Source: Diphasiastrum complanatum | Lineage: Eukaryota; Streptophyta; Lycopodiopsida; Lycopodiales; Lycopodiaceae | Assembly: GCA_029204225.1 (NCBI GenBank) | Contig: CM055106.1 | Coordinates: 47,877,337-47,941,336 of the forward strand | Direction: 5' to 3' | Length of the DNA stretch: 64,000 bases | Shown here: in pieces, positions 46,351-59,144 of the stretch | Numbering within the stretch: the stretch's first letter is position 1 | Layout of the letters: every line of letters starts with the position of its first letter | The notes under the pieces: model-generated | Seen by the model: only the letters and a program-made list of their open reading frames with translations | Database searches by the model: none | What the model was told of the DNA's origin: nothing | Translations under genes and position numbers: made by a program

Positions 46351-47130
46351 TCAATTTGCTCTGTCTCTGTGGATTTGAATTCTCACACAGAAGTGAGCTT
46401 CGTCCAAATCAGTCATGTCGAATTCTGAGAACAGCATGTGTTTCAAATCCTTAACCATATTGGTATCGTTGCTGAAAATCAACTTATCATCCACGTACAA
46501 GGTGATGATAATGAAGGATTGCTGCATTGACTTCGAATAAACGTTGCAATCAGCAGTGCTTGGTCTAAATCCTTGTTTAATGAGGAATGTGTCGATCCTC
46601 TGAAACCAAGCCCTGGCAGACTGTTTCAAGCCGTACAGTGCTTTGTGGAATTTACAGACACGATTCTTCATGCCTTTCAAAATGTATCCTTCGGGCTGGA
46701 TCATGTAGATATCTTCTTGTATAACTCCATTCAAATAGGCTGTTTGTACATCAAGTTGATGTATTTCGAGGTCGGCAGCTGCAGCGTAAGACAAGAGCAT
46801 TCGGATCGACGAATGTTTGACGACTGAACTAAAAGTCTCACTATAGTCGACACTCGGGATCTGGGTGATTCCTCGTGCTACCAGTCTAGCCTTTCTTCAA
46901 TCAATGGCTCCATTGGCATTATATTTGATCTTAAAGATCCATTTGCAGTCAATGATATTGCAGCCAATAGGAGCTTAGACTAATAACCATGTCTGATTCT
47001 TGATCAGAAAGGAATACTCTCTGTCCATGGCTTCTCTCCAAAGATCAGAGTTTGGTTGGCTAAGTGCCTCTTCAATTGTCGTCGGTTCCTACATTAAGAG
47101 ACAGGTAGACTCAGGAGTATACCTTGTGGG
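46351..47130 (-). pseudogene. Reverse transcriptase of copia element C
   Basis: The frame 46,351-46,800 has QLDVQTAYLNGVIQEDIYM, YGLKQSARAWFQRIDTFLIK and the catalytic LYVDDKLIFSN (YVDD intact). Upstream, broken by stops, lie the RT N-terminal blocks. This is the only element here besides the 7-10 kb copy that retains YVDD. Confidence 0.85.
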
Positions 47131-47367
47131 ATGTGTGCGCACTCGGCTTGATCTTCTGGGAGGATTCGACTGATGAACCATTCCTGGGACTTGTTGCTGG
47201 GTAGCAGCAACATCTTCGTCTGATTCGCTATCTCGAAGTGGGTCAACAATACATACGCCTGAGCCAGAAGCTCGGACTATCGTGTCAATGATAGGTGATG
47301 AAGGTTCTTCTTGAGCAATATCCTTGCCTTTGAGGTCGACGAACTGATCCTCGATACAGACCGTATC

Positions 47368-48396
47368 TCAGCTATACAAGATTTGCTGGGTATCATGATC
47401 GTAAAGCTTGTAAGTGCTATCAGATGAAGTATATCCGATCAGGATGGTCTTGAGACCTTGGAAGTCCAATTTCTTCATTGTGTCCTTTGGAATCTGCGCG
47501 TAGGCAATGCACCCAAACACTCTTAGGTTCTTCAAAGAAGGCTTAGGGCCTGTCCACACCTCACGGGGTGTCTTGTCTAAGAGGGCCTTGGTCAAACATC
47601 TGGTCTGGACGTAAGTTGTAGTGGAGACAGCTTCAGCCCAGAATCTCTTGGGCAATGATGCATAGCATACATTTAGCAGATTCGACCAGAGTGCGGTTCT
47701 TCCTCTCAGCTAAGCCATTAGACTGAGGACTGTAAGGAGTGCTTAGTTGCTGCTCAATGCCTTGGCTTTGGCAGTATTCCTTAAACTCGACAGAGATATA
47801 TTCTCCACTTGTCTGACCTTAGGGCCTTGATCGTCCTTCCAGTATCCTTTTCTGCATGCTTCTTGAAGATTCTGAAGCAGTTGAAGGCTTCTGATTTCTT
47901 CTTTATGAAGTACACCATAGTCCTTCTGGAGAATTCATCAATAAAGATTATAAAATACTTGTCGTTCTTTAGCGAGGGATTTTTCATCGGCCCACAAATA
48001 TCTGAATGTACAACATCACAATCCTCTAGCAACATGCTGATGGCTTGACTTAAATGGTTTCCTAGTTTGTTTACCAACTAGACAGTCTTGACAGACAGGT
48101 AACTCGACCTTTTCGCGAGGATAGTCGAGATCAAGAACAATAGATTGTCTAGACATTTGTTGTACAGAAGCATGATTTAAATGACCAAGTCTATAATGCC
48201 AAAGTAAATTTTTATTTGAATGAATTGAAGTACTGAGAGCCTGACTAGAGGCAGAAAAGCAATGACTCAACTTATACAAGTATCCATGCCTCTTTCCGAG
48301 TGCTAGGATCTTGCTTGTCCTATCAACTACTTTACACTGATCACATTCAAACTCTACTCTATGTCCTAGATCTGTGATTCTGCTTACAGAGAGCAA
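47368..48396 (-). pseudogene. Integrase of copia element C
   Basis: LLWHYRLGHLNHASVQQMSR and CQDCLVGKQTRKPF give the zinc-binding part. VHSDICGPMKNPS holds the first Asp and ALRSDKW the second (degraded). The MPKRFWAEAVSTTTYVQTRC and VFGCIAYAQIPKD blocks follow. Several frameshifts. Confidence 0.82.
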
Positions 48397-48439
48397 ATTC
48401 GTAGATAACTTTGGTACATACAGGACTTTAGAGAGTAGC

Positions 48440-49482
48440 TTAGACTAATTATTTGCAAAGCATAATCTTACAATGCGTCACCGTTAATAGCTTGTTTGCT
48501 ATTGTCGCCAAGGTGAACGAATTTTTGAGTATTGTAAGGTGTATAGGACTCACAATAGCCAATGAGTCTAGTCATGTGCTGAGTGGCTCCGGAATCCAGG
48601 AACCAAGAACCGTCACCAGATGCTCCTTGATGATTGGTCATGAAGGCATCATTATCCGCTTCTTGAATAGGCTATGGAGCTTCTGCAGCTGCATTTGCCA
48701 CTTGATTCGACTGCCCTTTGCTATTGTTCTTTGCTTGAAGTATTCGGCAGTCTTGTATTTCGTGGTTGTTTCGTTTGCAATATCTACAGATCAACTTCTT
48801 CTTTGTCTACGGATTCGACTGTTCCTTGTGCTGAGCTGGTTTTTGGTCTGGCTTTGATTGCTTTGGGCCTTTCTTCTTCTTTTGCTTTGTCGTGCTCTTG
48901 TTGGTGTACAAGGGTGAGAATCAACTGAGGAACTCGAGGCTTCGTTCCTTCGCATGTCTTCCTGCAACAACATAGTAATGACTCTCAAAAGAGTCAATTC
49001 TTGGATGAGTCATAATGACCATCACCCAGCTGTCGTAAGAACTTGGCAAACTTGTAAGCAGTTGCATCACTGCGTCTTGATTGTTTATGACAGATCCGAC
49101 AGTGGTCATTTGTCTTAGCAGGTTCTTGAATTGACTAATGTGATTCTGCAGAGAATCACCATTCGTCATCTTGAGGGAGTAGAATTTCTTCCTGAGATGT
49201 AGCTTGGAAGCTATATCTCGCACTTTGTATAGTGTGCTCAAGATGTCCAAGACTTCTTTCGGTGTTTGAGCCTCAGATACATGGCCGATCTGGGTCCGTG
49301 ATGTTGAGGATGATCAACGCAAAAGCTTTTCCATCCTTCAGCTTCCATCTGGCGATTGACGCGTCATCCGCTTCAGGTTTCCCTTCTGCACCTGTAATAA
49401 CGTCGTACAATTCTTTTTCCATTAGCATAGTTTTCAATTTAAATTTCCACAGATGGTAATTGGCTCCATCAAGCTTGTCCAT
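48440..49482 (-). pseudogene. Gag and protease of copia element C
   Basis: Gag starts at ATG 49,482 (MDKLDGANYHLWKFKLKTML), 187 bp after the primer site, is interrupted near 49,275 and continues with LKMTNGDSLQNHISQFKNLL. A zinc knuckle CRYCKRNNHEIQDC lies near 48,770. The protease has WFLDSGATQHMT near 48,600. Confidence 0.8.
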
Positions 49483-49657
49483 GATAGGACTGGCTTTCCC
49501 TTGGGAATCTATGTGGAAGAGTTAGTCTAAGTGATAGGAGAAACTATCAGTGACTTAAGTATGAAAATTTGATACTGAAAAATACAGAACAAGAAAACAA
49601 TTACTCTATCGACTAGTAGACTCTTGTACTGTGGGAGCTTATCAAGCTATGAAAATA

Positions 49658-49669
49658 GCTCTGATACCA
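49658..49669 (-). other. Primer-binding site of copia element C
   Basis: Minus strand TGGTATCAGAGC directly adjoins the 5' LTR at 49,670. Confidence 0.9.
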
Positions 49670-50821
49670 TGTTGGAGAGAGGGAGATGAACAAGTTGAGA
49701 AAAGGTGTCATATGTTAGAAACAAAAAATAAGTTCAAAGAGGTAAGACGAACATGAACGAGACACGAACTCGAACTAGAAATGAACGAGAAACGAGCTCA
49801 AACAGAAAATGTTCGTGCATAGCGGAACGAGCTATACGATTCTCTCCGTAAGCATGACTACACCTATCAGAACGAACAAAACGGTGAATCATAGTCGTTC
49901 TTGATTACGTAGCCAGACTTTAGTAAATGAATGAAGCTCCAAAAGAATGCTTTGTCGCAAATAGTAAGACAAACTATTCGTTGCGAATGATTCGCGAAGA
50001 CCTAGACGGTGCTCGACTGATAATTAGTCGTGACTGATTCGCGAAAGACAAGACCAAATGTTAGTCATCTATTACCAGAAAGAACAACTAGAAAGATCAG
50101 ACAGAATGAATGATAAGCATAGCAATATTAACATAGATCTGAACGCAGAACAAAGAACTGCATCAGATTAAGTATACCATGTATACATGTCAATAATGCA
50201 GTAGAGCATAATACAATAGTGGACGAAACTGCGTGCCCTACAAAGCTTATACAATCTGTAAAGGAATAAATTCTTATTGCTGACAATCAAGAATCAATGC
50301 GCAAGGCATCTACTTCGTCTCATTCACTCATATCTCATTAACCTTGTTAAACTGAATATGAAAATGGTATCCAATATATATATACATTATATTACAGGTG
50401 TGCAGATGTGGAAAGTACAATGGATGTGTTGTCTGTAAGAGATCGTGGGTGGCTACAATCGTTGTCCAGTCTATTAGCGCAGCTGCATGGGATGAGCGTG
50501 AAAAGGGTGCGACGTCAATCAGTGCTGAGGTGATCGTTGGTGATGACAATGCAAAAAGTGTGTCACTCTTACGAGTAGCCTTAGAATTAGATTTACAGGG
50601 TGCCTTTGCGGCACCTTTGGCATTCTGTAAGATAGTGTCCCCTTTTTGCCTGTCAATATAATGTGTGTAAAAACACAGTGTCGCGATTCTTTCGCCTTTT
50701 CTTCGTCTATGCAAATTTGCATATAAATATGCAGACTACGTGACAACGTTAGTAAATATGCAGCATGAATGGAGGCAGATTAAAATGGGATTTAAGTAGA
50801 GTAGAGGGAATAAATCCAACA
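49670..50821 (-). repeat. 5' LTR of copia element C
   Basis: 1,152 bp, TGTTGGAGAG to ATCCAACA in plus orientation. It contains a GCACCTTTGGCATT block that is missing from the 3' LTR but present in the related LTR fragment at 59.1-59.8 kb. Confidence 0.9.
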
Positions 50822-51540
50822 ATATTAACATCAAGAAAATCACTATCCTTATCAGGGGTGTCAATAAGGAAGTGACTAATATCTTTAAAGGATGATTGAG
50901 CTGAAGATGATACAATCTGAGGATCAGAAGCAACAACTTTCTCATCATTCGAGATCTGAACTAACAGGAAAAGTATGAAACTAGTCTGGTATTCAACAAA
51001 ACGACATTTTCTCTTATAGTAAGGACACATCGAAGTGCTTTTAAATTGACCAAACAATTTAGTAAACATTCTATCTAGTCTCTGCTTGAACTGTGGAAAG
51101 AAATGGACAAGAACAGTAAAATGCATGAAGGAGAATGGACCTAAGGAGATAACAAGTATACTGGGTATATCCCTGAATCTAACATAATGGTCATAAAATA
51201 CTTCTGAATTGGGTTGCGCAGTCTTGAAAACATGTAAATATGGGCGAAATAGGTTGTGAAAATAGATTAAGTTCTTAGTAATTTCAAATTCAGTAAGAAA
51301 TGCACTTAGGCTTGTGTCACGGCTAGATCCAGGGAACTCAGACAGATATCGCTCATGTGCGCGAGATAAGAAATCCGGAAAAATAGAGATTGTGAGAACA
51401 TGCACAAGAGGGATATGTACGAAAGATAACAATGGGATATCACACTTGTGCACAGGTATATGGTAAGCTACAACAAATAACATAAACAGCACGCACAAGA
51501 GCGATATGCCACGAAATTTGAGAAAAAAAAGCAAAAAAAT

Positions 51541-51885
51541 AATTGGGTCGTGTGCATTTTATAGGGAAATTTTCACACGTGTGATGAAATAGTCAACGAA
51601 CATGTGTTGGCTTCCCATTTGTTCGTACGTTTATGCACGTATGAAATGACAACCAAACATGTGTGAAATGACAACCGAACACGTGTCATGTGCTCATTGC
51701 TCGGATTGACGACACGTGTTGGCTCCCCATTCGTGTGTATGTTCACACACGTGTGAAATGACAACCGAACACGTGTCACGTGCTCATTGCTTGGATTGGC
51801 GACATGTGTCACTACTGTACGAAGTGACAGTTGCACGTGCAACAAGATGTTCTTTCGCAAGTGCGAACCGCGATATAAAACTCAC
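51541..51885. promoter_or_regulatory. Candidate bidirectional promoter with G-box array
   Basis: Two ~113-bp tandem units (about 51,605-51,830) contain repeated CACGTG/ACACGTGTC motifs, which are G-box or ABRE cores bound by plant bZIP and bHLH factors. On the minus strand a TATA box (TATAAAAT, 51,556-51,563) lies about 75 bp before the orphan ORF's ATG. On the plus strand a TATA box (TATAAAAC, about 51,875) points the other way. No convincing ORF was found on the plus side. Confidence 0.45.
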
Positions 51886-51889
51886 AATC

Positions 51890-53080
51890 TACGAGGCATT
51901 TTTTTCACTTTTTTTTTGCTCCGCATATCACCGCTCATTCGCATTTCTACCTACTACCTTTCATGCGCCCAGGTCCGATATACCATACACAGTCTCCGCA
52001 TATCACACTTGTGCGCCCCTATACTATATATCACTCATACTATCCGCGCATAGGTCCGATATACCCGTACATAATTTACGTACATATTGCTTCTCTGCTA
52101 GAGCAGTCCACCCTTTCCCTTTCTATCTTGCTCATCGCGCACAAGTGCGATACCCCTCAGACTACCTCTACGGAGAGGAGAAAGTAGACAAAGAGAGATT
52201 TTTTCTTTGCTGATGCTTCTTGAACACCATTGACGAAGACTTAGTCCGAGAAAAACCACAAAAAAATCCATGCATGCCTACCACTACAAATCCACAAATA
52301 TCCCGCATGCTAAAAAACAAATCAAGGGTTGATGTACGATTGACTGATAAGCAATTCCAAATGCGTGAAAAGCTGAAACAGCCAAGTTTTTCATTGGTTG
52401 ACCACATAAAAATTTGGGCAAGAAACTTCAATGCTATTAATACATAAATATGGGCATATACTAGAAATTATGGCTATCATGTGAGCACTTATGGATGATA
52501 GATATACTTATAAATCCTAAAGAAATTTAAGCAGAATTAAGGCTTTCAGTTTGAAAAGAAACGAAAAATTAGATGATACTTATTTCAGAGCTGAGTAGCG
52601 GGCAAGAATGTGGGCAATCATGATAGACAAAACGTTTTGTGGATGTTGAATGATCCATGTTGATGTTTATGTTTACCCACATATGTCCAATTAGGTGACC
52701 CACATACGCTAATTCATGACTCTATTAGTGAGAATGATAGGCAATGTGTTTTGTGGATGTCGATTGACTTGCATGCGCGGCTATCTCTCAGCCCGGCCCC
52801 TCCTTTTCCTCTGTCTTCGCTGCCCTCACTGCTGCCTTTTCTATCACTATATCTATCATCTTGCTGCGAAGGCATTCCTCCCTATTCTCTCCAAATTTAG
52901 TAGTCCTACAACAGTCGCTTGCTTTTGCTCCCTCCTTCCCTTTGAAGCACTCATGTCTGGTTTTGCGATCTTCTAGACTATCGTGAGGCTGGCTATAGAG
53001 CTGTCAATCCGAGTATCTTAATTTTATTCAATTTTGCTACTCAAAGGTTTTGGCATCTTTTAGCGACAGCAGTAGTTTTG
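51890..53080. other. Unassigned region right of the G-box block
   Basis: A motif like CGCACAAGTGCGATAY recurs in both orientations here and in the orphan ORF (for example near 51,455 and 52,137). A hydrophilic open frame to 52,447 has no ATG before residue 19 and no known motif. Past 52,700 the plus strand is C/T-rich. Confidence 0.35.
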
Positions 53081-53377
53081 TAAGCTGGTTTGAGATCCGA
53101 TCGTGTTGGTTGGTGGCGGATTGGGCCAATTCCTGTTTTTCCAGGTGATCTTACAGTAGTTTCCAGATACATCTTGTTGTTGAGGAATTCCTCTTGTCAT
53201 GATTCTGACACTATAATGGAAATCCACATCTTTAACTGTCTAAACAGAACTTCAGCAATTGCAAACTCGTTTTCAATATGTCTGGATCAATTTCAGGAAT
53301 TGCAAACTCCTTTTGATATGTCTTGAATTATCCAAAACGCACTTCTACTTTTGTCGGATCCTTGACCACAGGTCACC

Positions 53378-53683
53378 ATGGACGCCGCCTCTAAGCTTGG
53401 TTCGAAGAGAAAAGTCGAAATTGTTCTTAACAAGATGGCCAAGAGTCCAATTCTGCTTGTCCTTCTGACCGCAGTGCTGTCTTCTTCTGGGAAAAATGTC
53501 GTTCCGTCTCTTCGGTTCCTATTGTTTTTCCTGGCATCTCAAATTCAAGAGTCTTCAGAGGCAAGACAAGCACGCCTGTTTTTCCTGGTAAACGTCATTG
53601 TTATAGCCATTTGGGTTCGATCCAAGTCGCTTACGTCCCTTCCTCCTTCTGAATATTCATGCCAAGCAATTAAACTACCATGA
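53378..53683 (+). CDS. 101-codon ORF, hydrophobic, unknown
   Basis: The ORF starts in a strong context (CACCATGG). It encodes MDAASKLGSKRKVEIVLNKM with a basic patch (GSKRK), then hydrophobic stretches SPILLVLLTAVLSS, LRFLLFFLAS and LFFLVNVIVIAIWV that could span membranes. The composition is GC-richer than the surroundings. No family is recognised and chance cannot be excluded. Confidence 0.25.
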   Translation: MDAASKLGSKRKVEIVLNKMAKSPILLVLLTAVLSSSGKNVVPSLRFLLFFLASQIQESSEARQARLFFLVNVIVIAIWVRSKSLTSLPPSEYSCQAIKLP

Positions 53684-53699
53684 ATCACGACCTATGGGC

Positions 53700-55030
53700 G
53701 AGGCAGCAGTCTTTGGAACGCCAGAATCTGCTGTGTTTATTGGATGCTTGATCGACTGCAACAGATTATTGATTTTTCAGGATGCTGCTGCAAGATGTAA
53801 ATAGTTTCCACACTCTGTTCAGCAAGATCTTTGATTAATTGCCAACAAAAATAATTGTCAATGGAAGTTATACATGTGGGTGTATGGCTTCACTGCTACA
53901 TGAAAATGCTTCAAAATTGCAAGAACCCAAATAGCATTACTATCATACTTCGCTCCAAAGCTTTACTTTCATGTAAATTTCATCCTGCGTAACACCCCCA
54001 AGGACCATAGATTGATCATATTTTTGTTCTATCCTCACCATCACAGTTCTGGCCATTTTCAACGTGTTTTTGTAGTTGAAATTGAAAATCAGCTTCAGAT
54101 GGGATAGATGGATCATGGAGGCATTTGTAGCTAGAAAAAAAAAAGTCTCAATTTCTTCTATTTTGACTTGTATAGATGACACTATCTTGTCAAGTAACCT
54201 GTCCATAAGAGGTCTTGTTTATAAGCTCAAACGGTTGACCTGGGTAAGAATATTACAACACCAACCCAAGGATGGGAACATACTGATAGTCTTGTGCTCG
54301 ATGTAAGCTATATACTTGTAAATAAAATGATAATACTATAAGTTGCAAATAAAGTGTAAAGAGAAAGAAAATCCTTGTTAAATCAAAGGGCATTGGCTAT
54401 GAATGCATATTACATCAATATGGTGTGCATCTTCTGGCGTGGCGTACGGGATTTCAAAAGGTGGCATATTGCACATTGAGCATGTACAATTTTGGCTCAA
54501 GTTTTGGATGAGTTTATGTGGAATTGAAGATTATTTAACACTTTTTATAGCTAGTTCATTCTCTATAAATAAGTGAAAATATTTGTTCATCTATATGAGT
54601 TTTGTGCATGCTTGGGTGAATGTATTTAATGGAGCAAAAGTCTATCAACATTTGTACAATTTAACTTCTTTGCAATGTTGTCTCATATGCATTTGTATTG
54701 TTGAATATTGCCTAGTGTATAACCGTGGAATGTTTGAAGTATGTCTAATTGTTGAATTTTCACTAGTGTAGAACTGTGGAATGTCTAATGCATGAATGCA
54801 AGACTTTATCATTTGAAGAAATATTGGTTGATAAAAATTCTTTTCCATGCACTTTTTTTTCCCAAAAACAAGTTATTATTTCAATGTAAGCAAAATGTAC
54901 ATGGATTGTAGGTTGAAAGTAACGATCAAAGAGATAGGCCCCATTTTATCTCTTGTGAATATTGTTTGCAACACTTAAAATACTAAATCATGTTGCCTAG
55001 GATTAAGTTTAGGGCTTGCAATTGACTACA
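53700..55030. other. Unassigned AT-rich region
   Basis: No recognisable coding frame or repeat. The minus frame at 53,943-54,206 has no motif I can place. Confidence 0.4.
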
Positions 55031-55049
55031 AAAAATAGCCCCAAGTACC

Positions 55050-55230
55050 AATGCCACTCACACATACCTAAGTGGTGAAAAGGGCAATATTATGTTCTAG
55101 TATTTTAGTCACTGGATAGAAAATATCGATAAATTCAATACCAATAACAATAAAGAAATAGTGATCTTTTTTGTGTAATATATAAAAAAAACCAAACATA
55201 CCAACAAAGTAGCATTTATTCAAATAGCTA
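55050..55230 (-). pseudogene. Possible copia RT scrap
   Basis: Minus frame GIEFIDIFYPVTKILEHNIA resembles the copia RT block 'G.DY.D.FSPV.K…'. The fragment is short and surrounded by non-coding sequence, so the call is weak. Confidence 0.3.
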
Positions 55231-55823
55231 TTACCAGTTGATGACTAGTGTGCCACCGAAGACCATTTGGTTTCTTTGTGTCCATACGTGCCACAAAATA
55301 GCCCACTTTTACAATTGCCAAGGGGTTGTAGAGCAATTTAAATTAGCATCTACAACACCAAGGAGCACAATTAATGCCAATATAGATACTAGGATGAGAA
55401 TATTTATTTTGACCAAAGTTCCAACAATTCAACCATATGTAGAGGTTGCATTGGTAAAACAAAATTGTGAAACAGATTCTTCCACCATTTATATATATTG
55501 GGCAAAGGGTATTCCAAGCTTGCCTTACATTGATAATGAGGTCTCAAAGAGCTGGTAAGCAAAAAAATTAAGTTTGCCAAAATTGATGGATGTCAGGGAG
55601 ATTAAGTCCATGTGTAGTTAAGTATTTATTTTGTTGCCATTGACTTCCAAGAGGCAATACTATGTGTTCAAGTTGTTCAATGAGTTTATGCAAAATTCAA
55701 CGTTAGAGTCAATCTGCATGTGGGCCAAGTTCAACAACTCAGTGAGGCGTCATGCCACGTGCATGCCCACACTTTAGATCCACCTTTATATGCAAGTCAA
55801 AAAATAGAAAAAAGTTTGCATCC

Positions 55824-55970
<147 letters not shown>

Positions 55971-55999
55971 GCATAGGCTTCAACTTACATGATGCCTCA

Positions 56000-58590
56000 A
56001 CATCATCAATAACAATAATAATCAAATGAAGGTGATCTCTTTGCATTCATACAATCATTTCATATATGTTTTTAGTTTTAATGTTGTGATAGCAATATGC
56101 TAATTTGATGATTTGTTAAAAGTTGAGGTCACTCCAAGGTGAGTTTGAGCATTGGAATTACTGTTGGCTGATTGTGATGAATCCCCAAGATACTGGGCCA
56201 AAGCTATTTCAAGAGCACATCTCACCTTAGACCGAGGAGGTCCTTGAGGAAGAAGAGAAGGAATGACAGATAGACATTGTGTGAGCCTCTTGGTGAATCC
56301 CAAGTGATGGAATAACCATGTAGGAGCTAGTATTTCTAGGCATTTGAAATAAATGCTAGTAGACTCCTCTTAAAAAAGTAGAGTGAGCCACCTTTTGATG
56401 GTGACCTCTAGTGGAGGAGCTAATTCCACTTGTAATTTGTGAAATTGTGGAATTGCCACTTGGGTTCCACATACACACCTCTCTTGCTTATTTAAGAGAT
56501 CCCCTCTCTTGTGAGGGAGCTTTACATGTATTGTCTCTACTCTTGTTTATGAATAGAAGATCCTCCACTAGTTTTGGCAATCCTTTGAGCTCCTTGATCA
56601 TGATGGCTTTCTTGTGTGATGCTTTTATGATCATGCACTTCCATTCTTTCACGTGTGGACATGGATTTAGCTTAGTTTCTTGCTTTCTTTTCTTATGCAT
56701 TGTGGATTAGTGTGGATTAGATTTCTTGTTTGTGGATTAATGTAGAATCAAGCATTCAAGTAAAGTAAATAGGTTGGAATTGTGGTTTAAATCTTGCAAA
56801 TTCTCATACATTCTAGTTCTTGATGTTCTTGGGAAGTCCAAGAATCAAGAGATGAGTGATTCTTGATTCTTGCATTTGTGATGCTTGCTAATTACCTTCT
56901 TGTTTCTTGTTCTTGATTATGATTGATGCATGTAGATTAATCACAGTTACGATATGTTTTCATTCGATATTGTAGCATTTAGAAATAGGATTTTGTTGGG
57001 TGTTCATCCGAGCAGCAAGCTGATCCATCAATGAGCATCATGACTTGCATTTCTTTAAGTAATGTGAGTACATTTTAAGAGTGAACGTTGCACGAGTATC
57101 CTCTGACAGGCAGGATAAACTATAACTACAACACGATGAGATCCCTCTACCTGAGTGGGTAATGAATCAAGAAGACTAATTCATAAGAAACTCGTGAAGC
57201 CTGGAATAGGCAGAACAAAAACCAAACAAGAACGTGCCAAATTGTAATAGATCTGAAGAATCAATAGACTGATAGGGAATCAGTGAACAATTAGACTTTT
57301 TAATTTCATAATTCTTCTAAAATGCAACATTTGCTCTCTCTCTTTTTAATCATTTTTCAACAATTTGAATGTCATGCATAAGGCAAAGCTTGTTATAATA
57401 TATATCATTCATCTTGTTTATTATTGTCATATCTCTAATCATGCACACACTTTGAATCAAAGTTCAATCCTTGAGGTAAGCAAAAGAAATACTAATCACT
57501 ATAACACGATTCCAAGACAACTAGGATTTGAAAATAGCTAATTCCCTTGCTTCCAATATTAAACAATCACATTTTTACTCAAGAAATTTGTTGCAATGCC
57601 TTTCTGGTTTACCACAATGTTCTTGTCCCATTTGTGATTGAGTGTTTTTGCCAAAAATGTGTAGGAAAACAAATTGCCTTGGCATTGCCCCAAACTAATG
57701 AATAGCTAATATCTTGAATTTCACCTTGAATACTCATCCTACTATCAACTTCATGAGTTTGACCATGAGAAGTCCTACTCCAAAAAACTCACCAAATTGA
57801 ACCCAAATTTATTTCCTTGCCTTCGTTTTGTGGTTGTATTATCAAAGATCTATGCAAAAATTGACTGATCAAGGATTTTCAGGTACTCCTGCATCTTGCG
57901 ATTTATGGTTCACGAGTCCTAGTCTTGGATTAGGTGCAACCAAAGTATCTCTATAGACTCAACAACTATCCTCTTGGTGTCTAGTCTTTTTGCAAAAACA
58001 TAGATCATGTTGGGACAATTCATATTTATCATGCCAAAATCGACACACTATGTGAGGTGATCGATCAAATGGCTTTTGTTTGGCCTAACATGTTTTATTG
58101 ACATTTAGGAAAGTTCACATCTAAGACTAGTGTAGATATTTTTTTATTCATGATATCCATATATCCCTTAAGCATTTTTTACAGATCATCTAAGCCAGAG
58201 TTAGATCTAGTACTCTCATACCCCCTATCTGGGCCGATAATTTGTCTTCTAGTGTTAGATGGCAACAATTCTAAATGCTTGGGCTAAGGTCGTGGCGCCG
58301 GTACAGCTATTAGAGGTCATCGTATCTGTAATGGTTGAGGATTATTGTGTATTTTATGTCCCTTAAATGGATCCTGCCTCCACACATCTGATTTAAGGTT
58401 CATACTATTAACAACTCAAGATATATTTGATGCATGAGTAATTGCGAACAATTTTTCCCTAACTCTGTTGAAGGGAGCTTAGTGTAAATAACAATTTATT
58501 GAGGGTGCGATGTGGAGCAAGCTTGATTAGGAACAATCTAAGAAAAAAGTAGACTATCTAGGTATACTATGATACCCTCTCCTAGATGAC
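56000..58590. other. Unassigned region, possible LTR-like part
   Basis: 56,330-56,950 has a TATTTAAG box followed by a CCTCTCTTGTGAGGGAG inverted repeat, resembling an LTR promoter, but no partner copy or primer site was found. The rest is AT-rich with no gene recognised. Confidence 0.3.
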
Positions 58591-58594
58591 CTAG

Positions 58595-58822
58595 TTAAGG
58601 TGACCACAAAAATATTAGCTCATGATGGGAATCAGTAATTCGGTTTATAAAAAAAGTAGTGTAGAAAGCATTGATGTGGAACTCAACATCCTCATATGAA
58701 GCTCCATGATACTCAAGAGTCACTCCTTTGAGCTTGGATAGTTTGCCTATAGTGTCAGGGACCACCAATGGTTCAGTAGGTCTACCTACCATCTTGATAG
58801 GTTTTATCTCAAAGGCTTCCAA
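58595..58822 (-). pseudogene. Small unidentified ORF
   Basis: MEAFEIKPIKMVGRPTEPLV, then VPDTIGKLSKLKGVTLEYHG. Protein-like composition and an ATG start, but no known family and no supporting signals. It may be a scrap of an unrecognised transposon. Confidence 0.2.
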
Positions 58823-59144
58823 TGGTGAGATCTCTCTTTGTCTGGCATAATTTCTAGAAACACAATCAACTGTTTCTCAGATGATTCTTCCTCTACACTC
58901 TTATATCCCTTGGAGTAGTTAACTCATTCTCATAAAATAACTTGTTTTCTACTTTCTCAAGATTTGGAAATGTATGATGTGATTTTACATATTTGTTTCT
59001 ACAAATTTTCTTGAAGTATTGTCTTTTCATTACTTGTTTGATTTAACAAATACTCCAAAAGTTGTGTTCGTTTCATTGCTTCATACATCTCGTATTGACT
59101 CAACATATCTCGTAAAGGTGATGAACCTATTACTGGCAATATAT

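Larger units (their letters stand above)
44432..50821 (-). mobile_element. Full-length degenerate copia element C
   Basis: 6,390-bp minus-strand element with TGTTGG…CCAACA LTRs, a polypurine tract (AAGGGGGGTGG) next to the 3' LTR and a primer site next to the 5' LTR. Flanks GTATT (44,427-44,431) and ATATT (50,822-50,826) form a target duplication with one transition. All domains are present in order but nearly every one has stops or frameshifts. LTRs differ by roughly 9% over the first ~180 bp, essentially all transitions. Confidence 0.92.
44414..51483 (-). pseudogene. 224-codon orphan ORF split by copia element C
   Basis: The minus ORF starts at ATG 51,483 and runs open to 50,822, where copia element C is inserted. 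On the other side (44,431-44,414) the same frame gives NTDVF and a stop. The intact frame is 224 codons. The N-terminus is hydrophobic (MLFVVAYHIPVHKCDIPLLS, FVHIPLVHVLTISIFP), possibly a signal or membrane segment. The middle has EFEITKNLIYFHNLFRPYLH and FPQFKQRLDRMFTKLFGQFK; the end is acidic (DTPDKDSDFLDVN). A TATA box lies about 75 bp upstream of the ATG. I recognise no family. The long clean frame amid decayed sequence suggests a real or recent gene; the insertion replaces only the last five codons. Confidence 0.5.

Noticed and set aside
52168..52447. 75-codon ORF right of the G-box block
   Set aside because: It opens with TTG; the first ATG is 18 codons in, and no motif or splice support was found.
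53615..53635. tRNA B-box-like GGGTTCGATCC
   Set aside because: No A-box, no cloverleaf and no acceptor stem could be formed around it.
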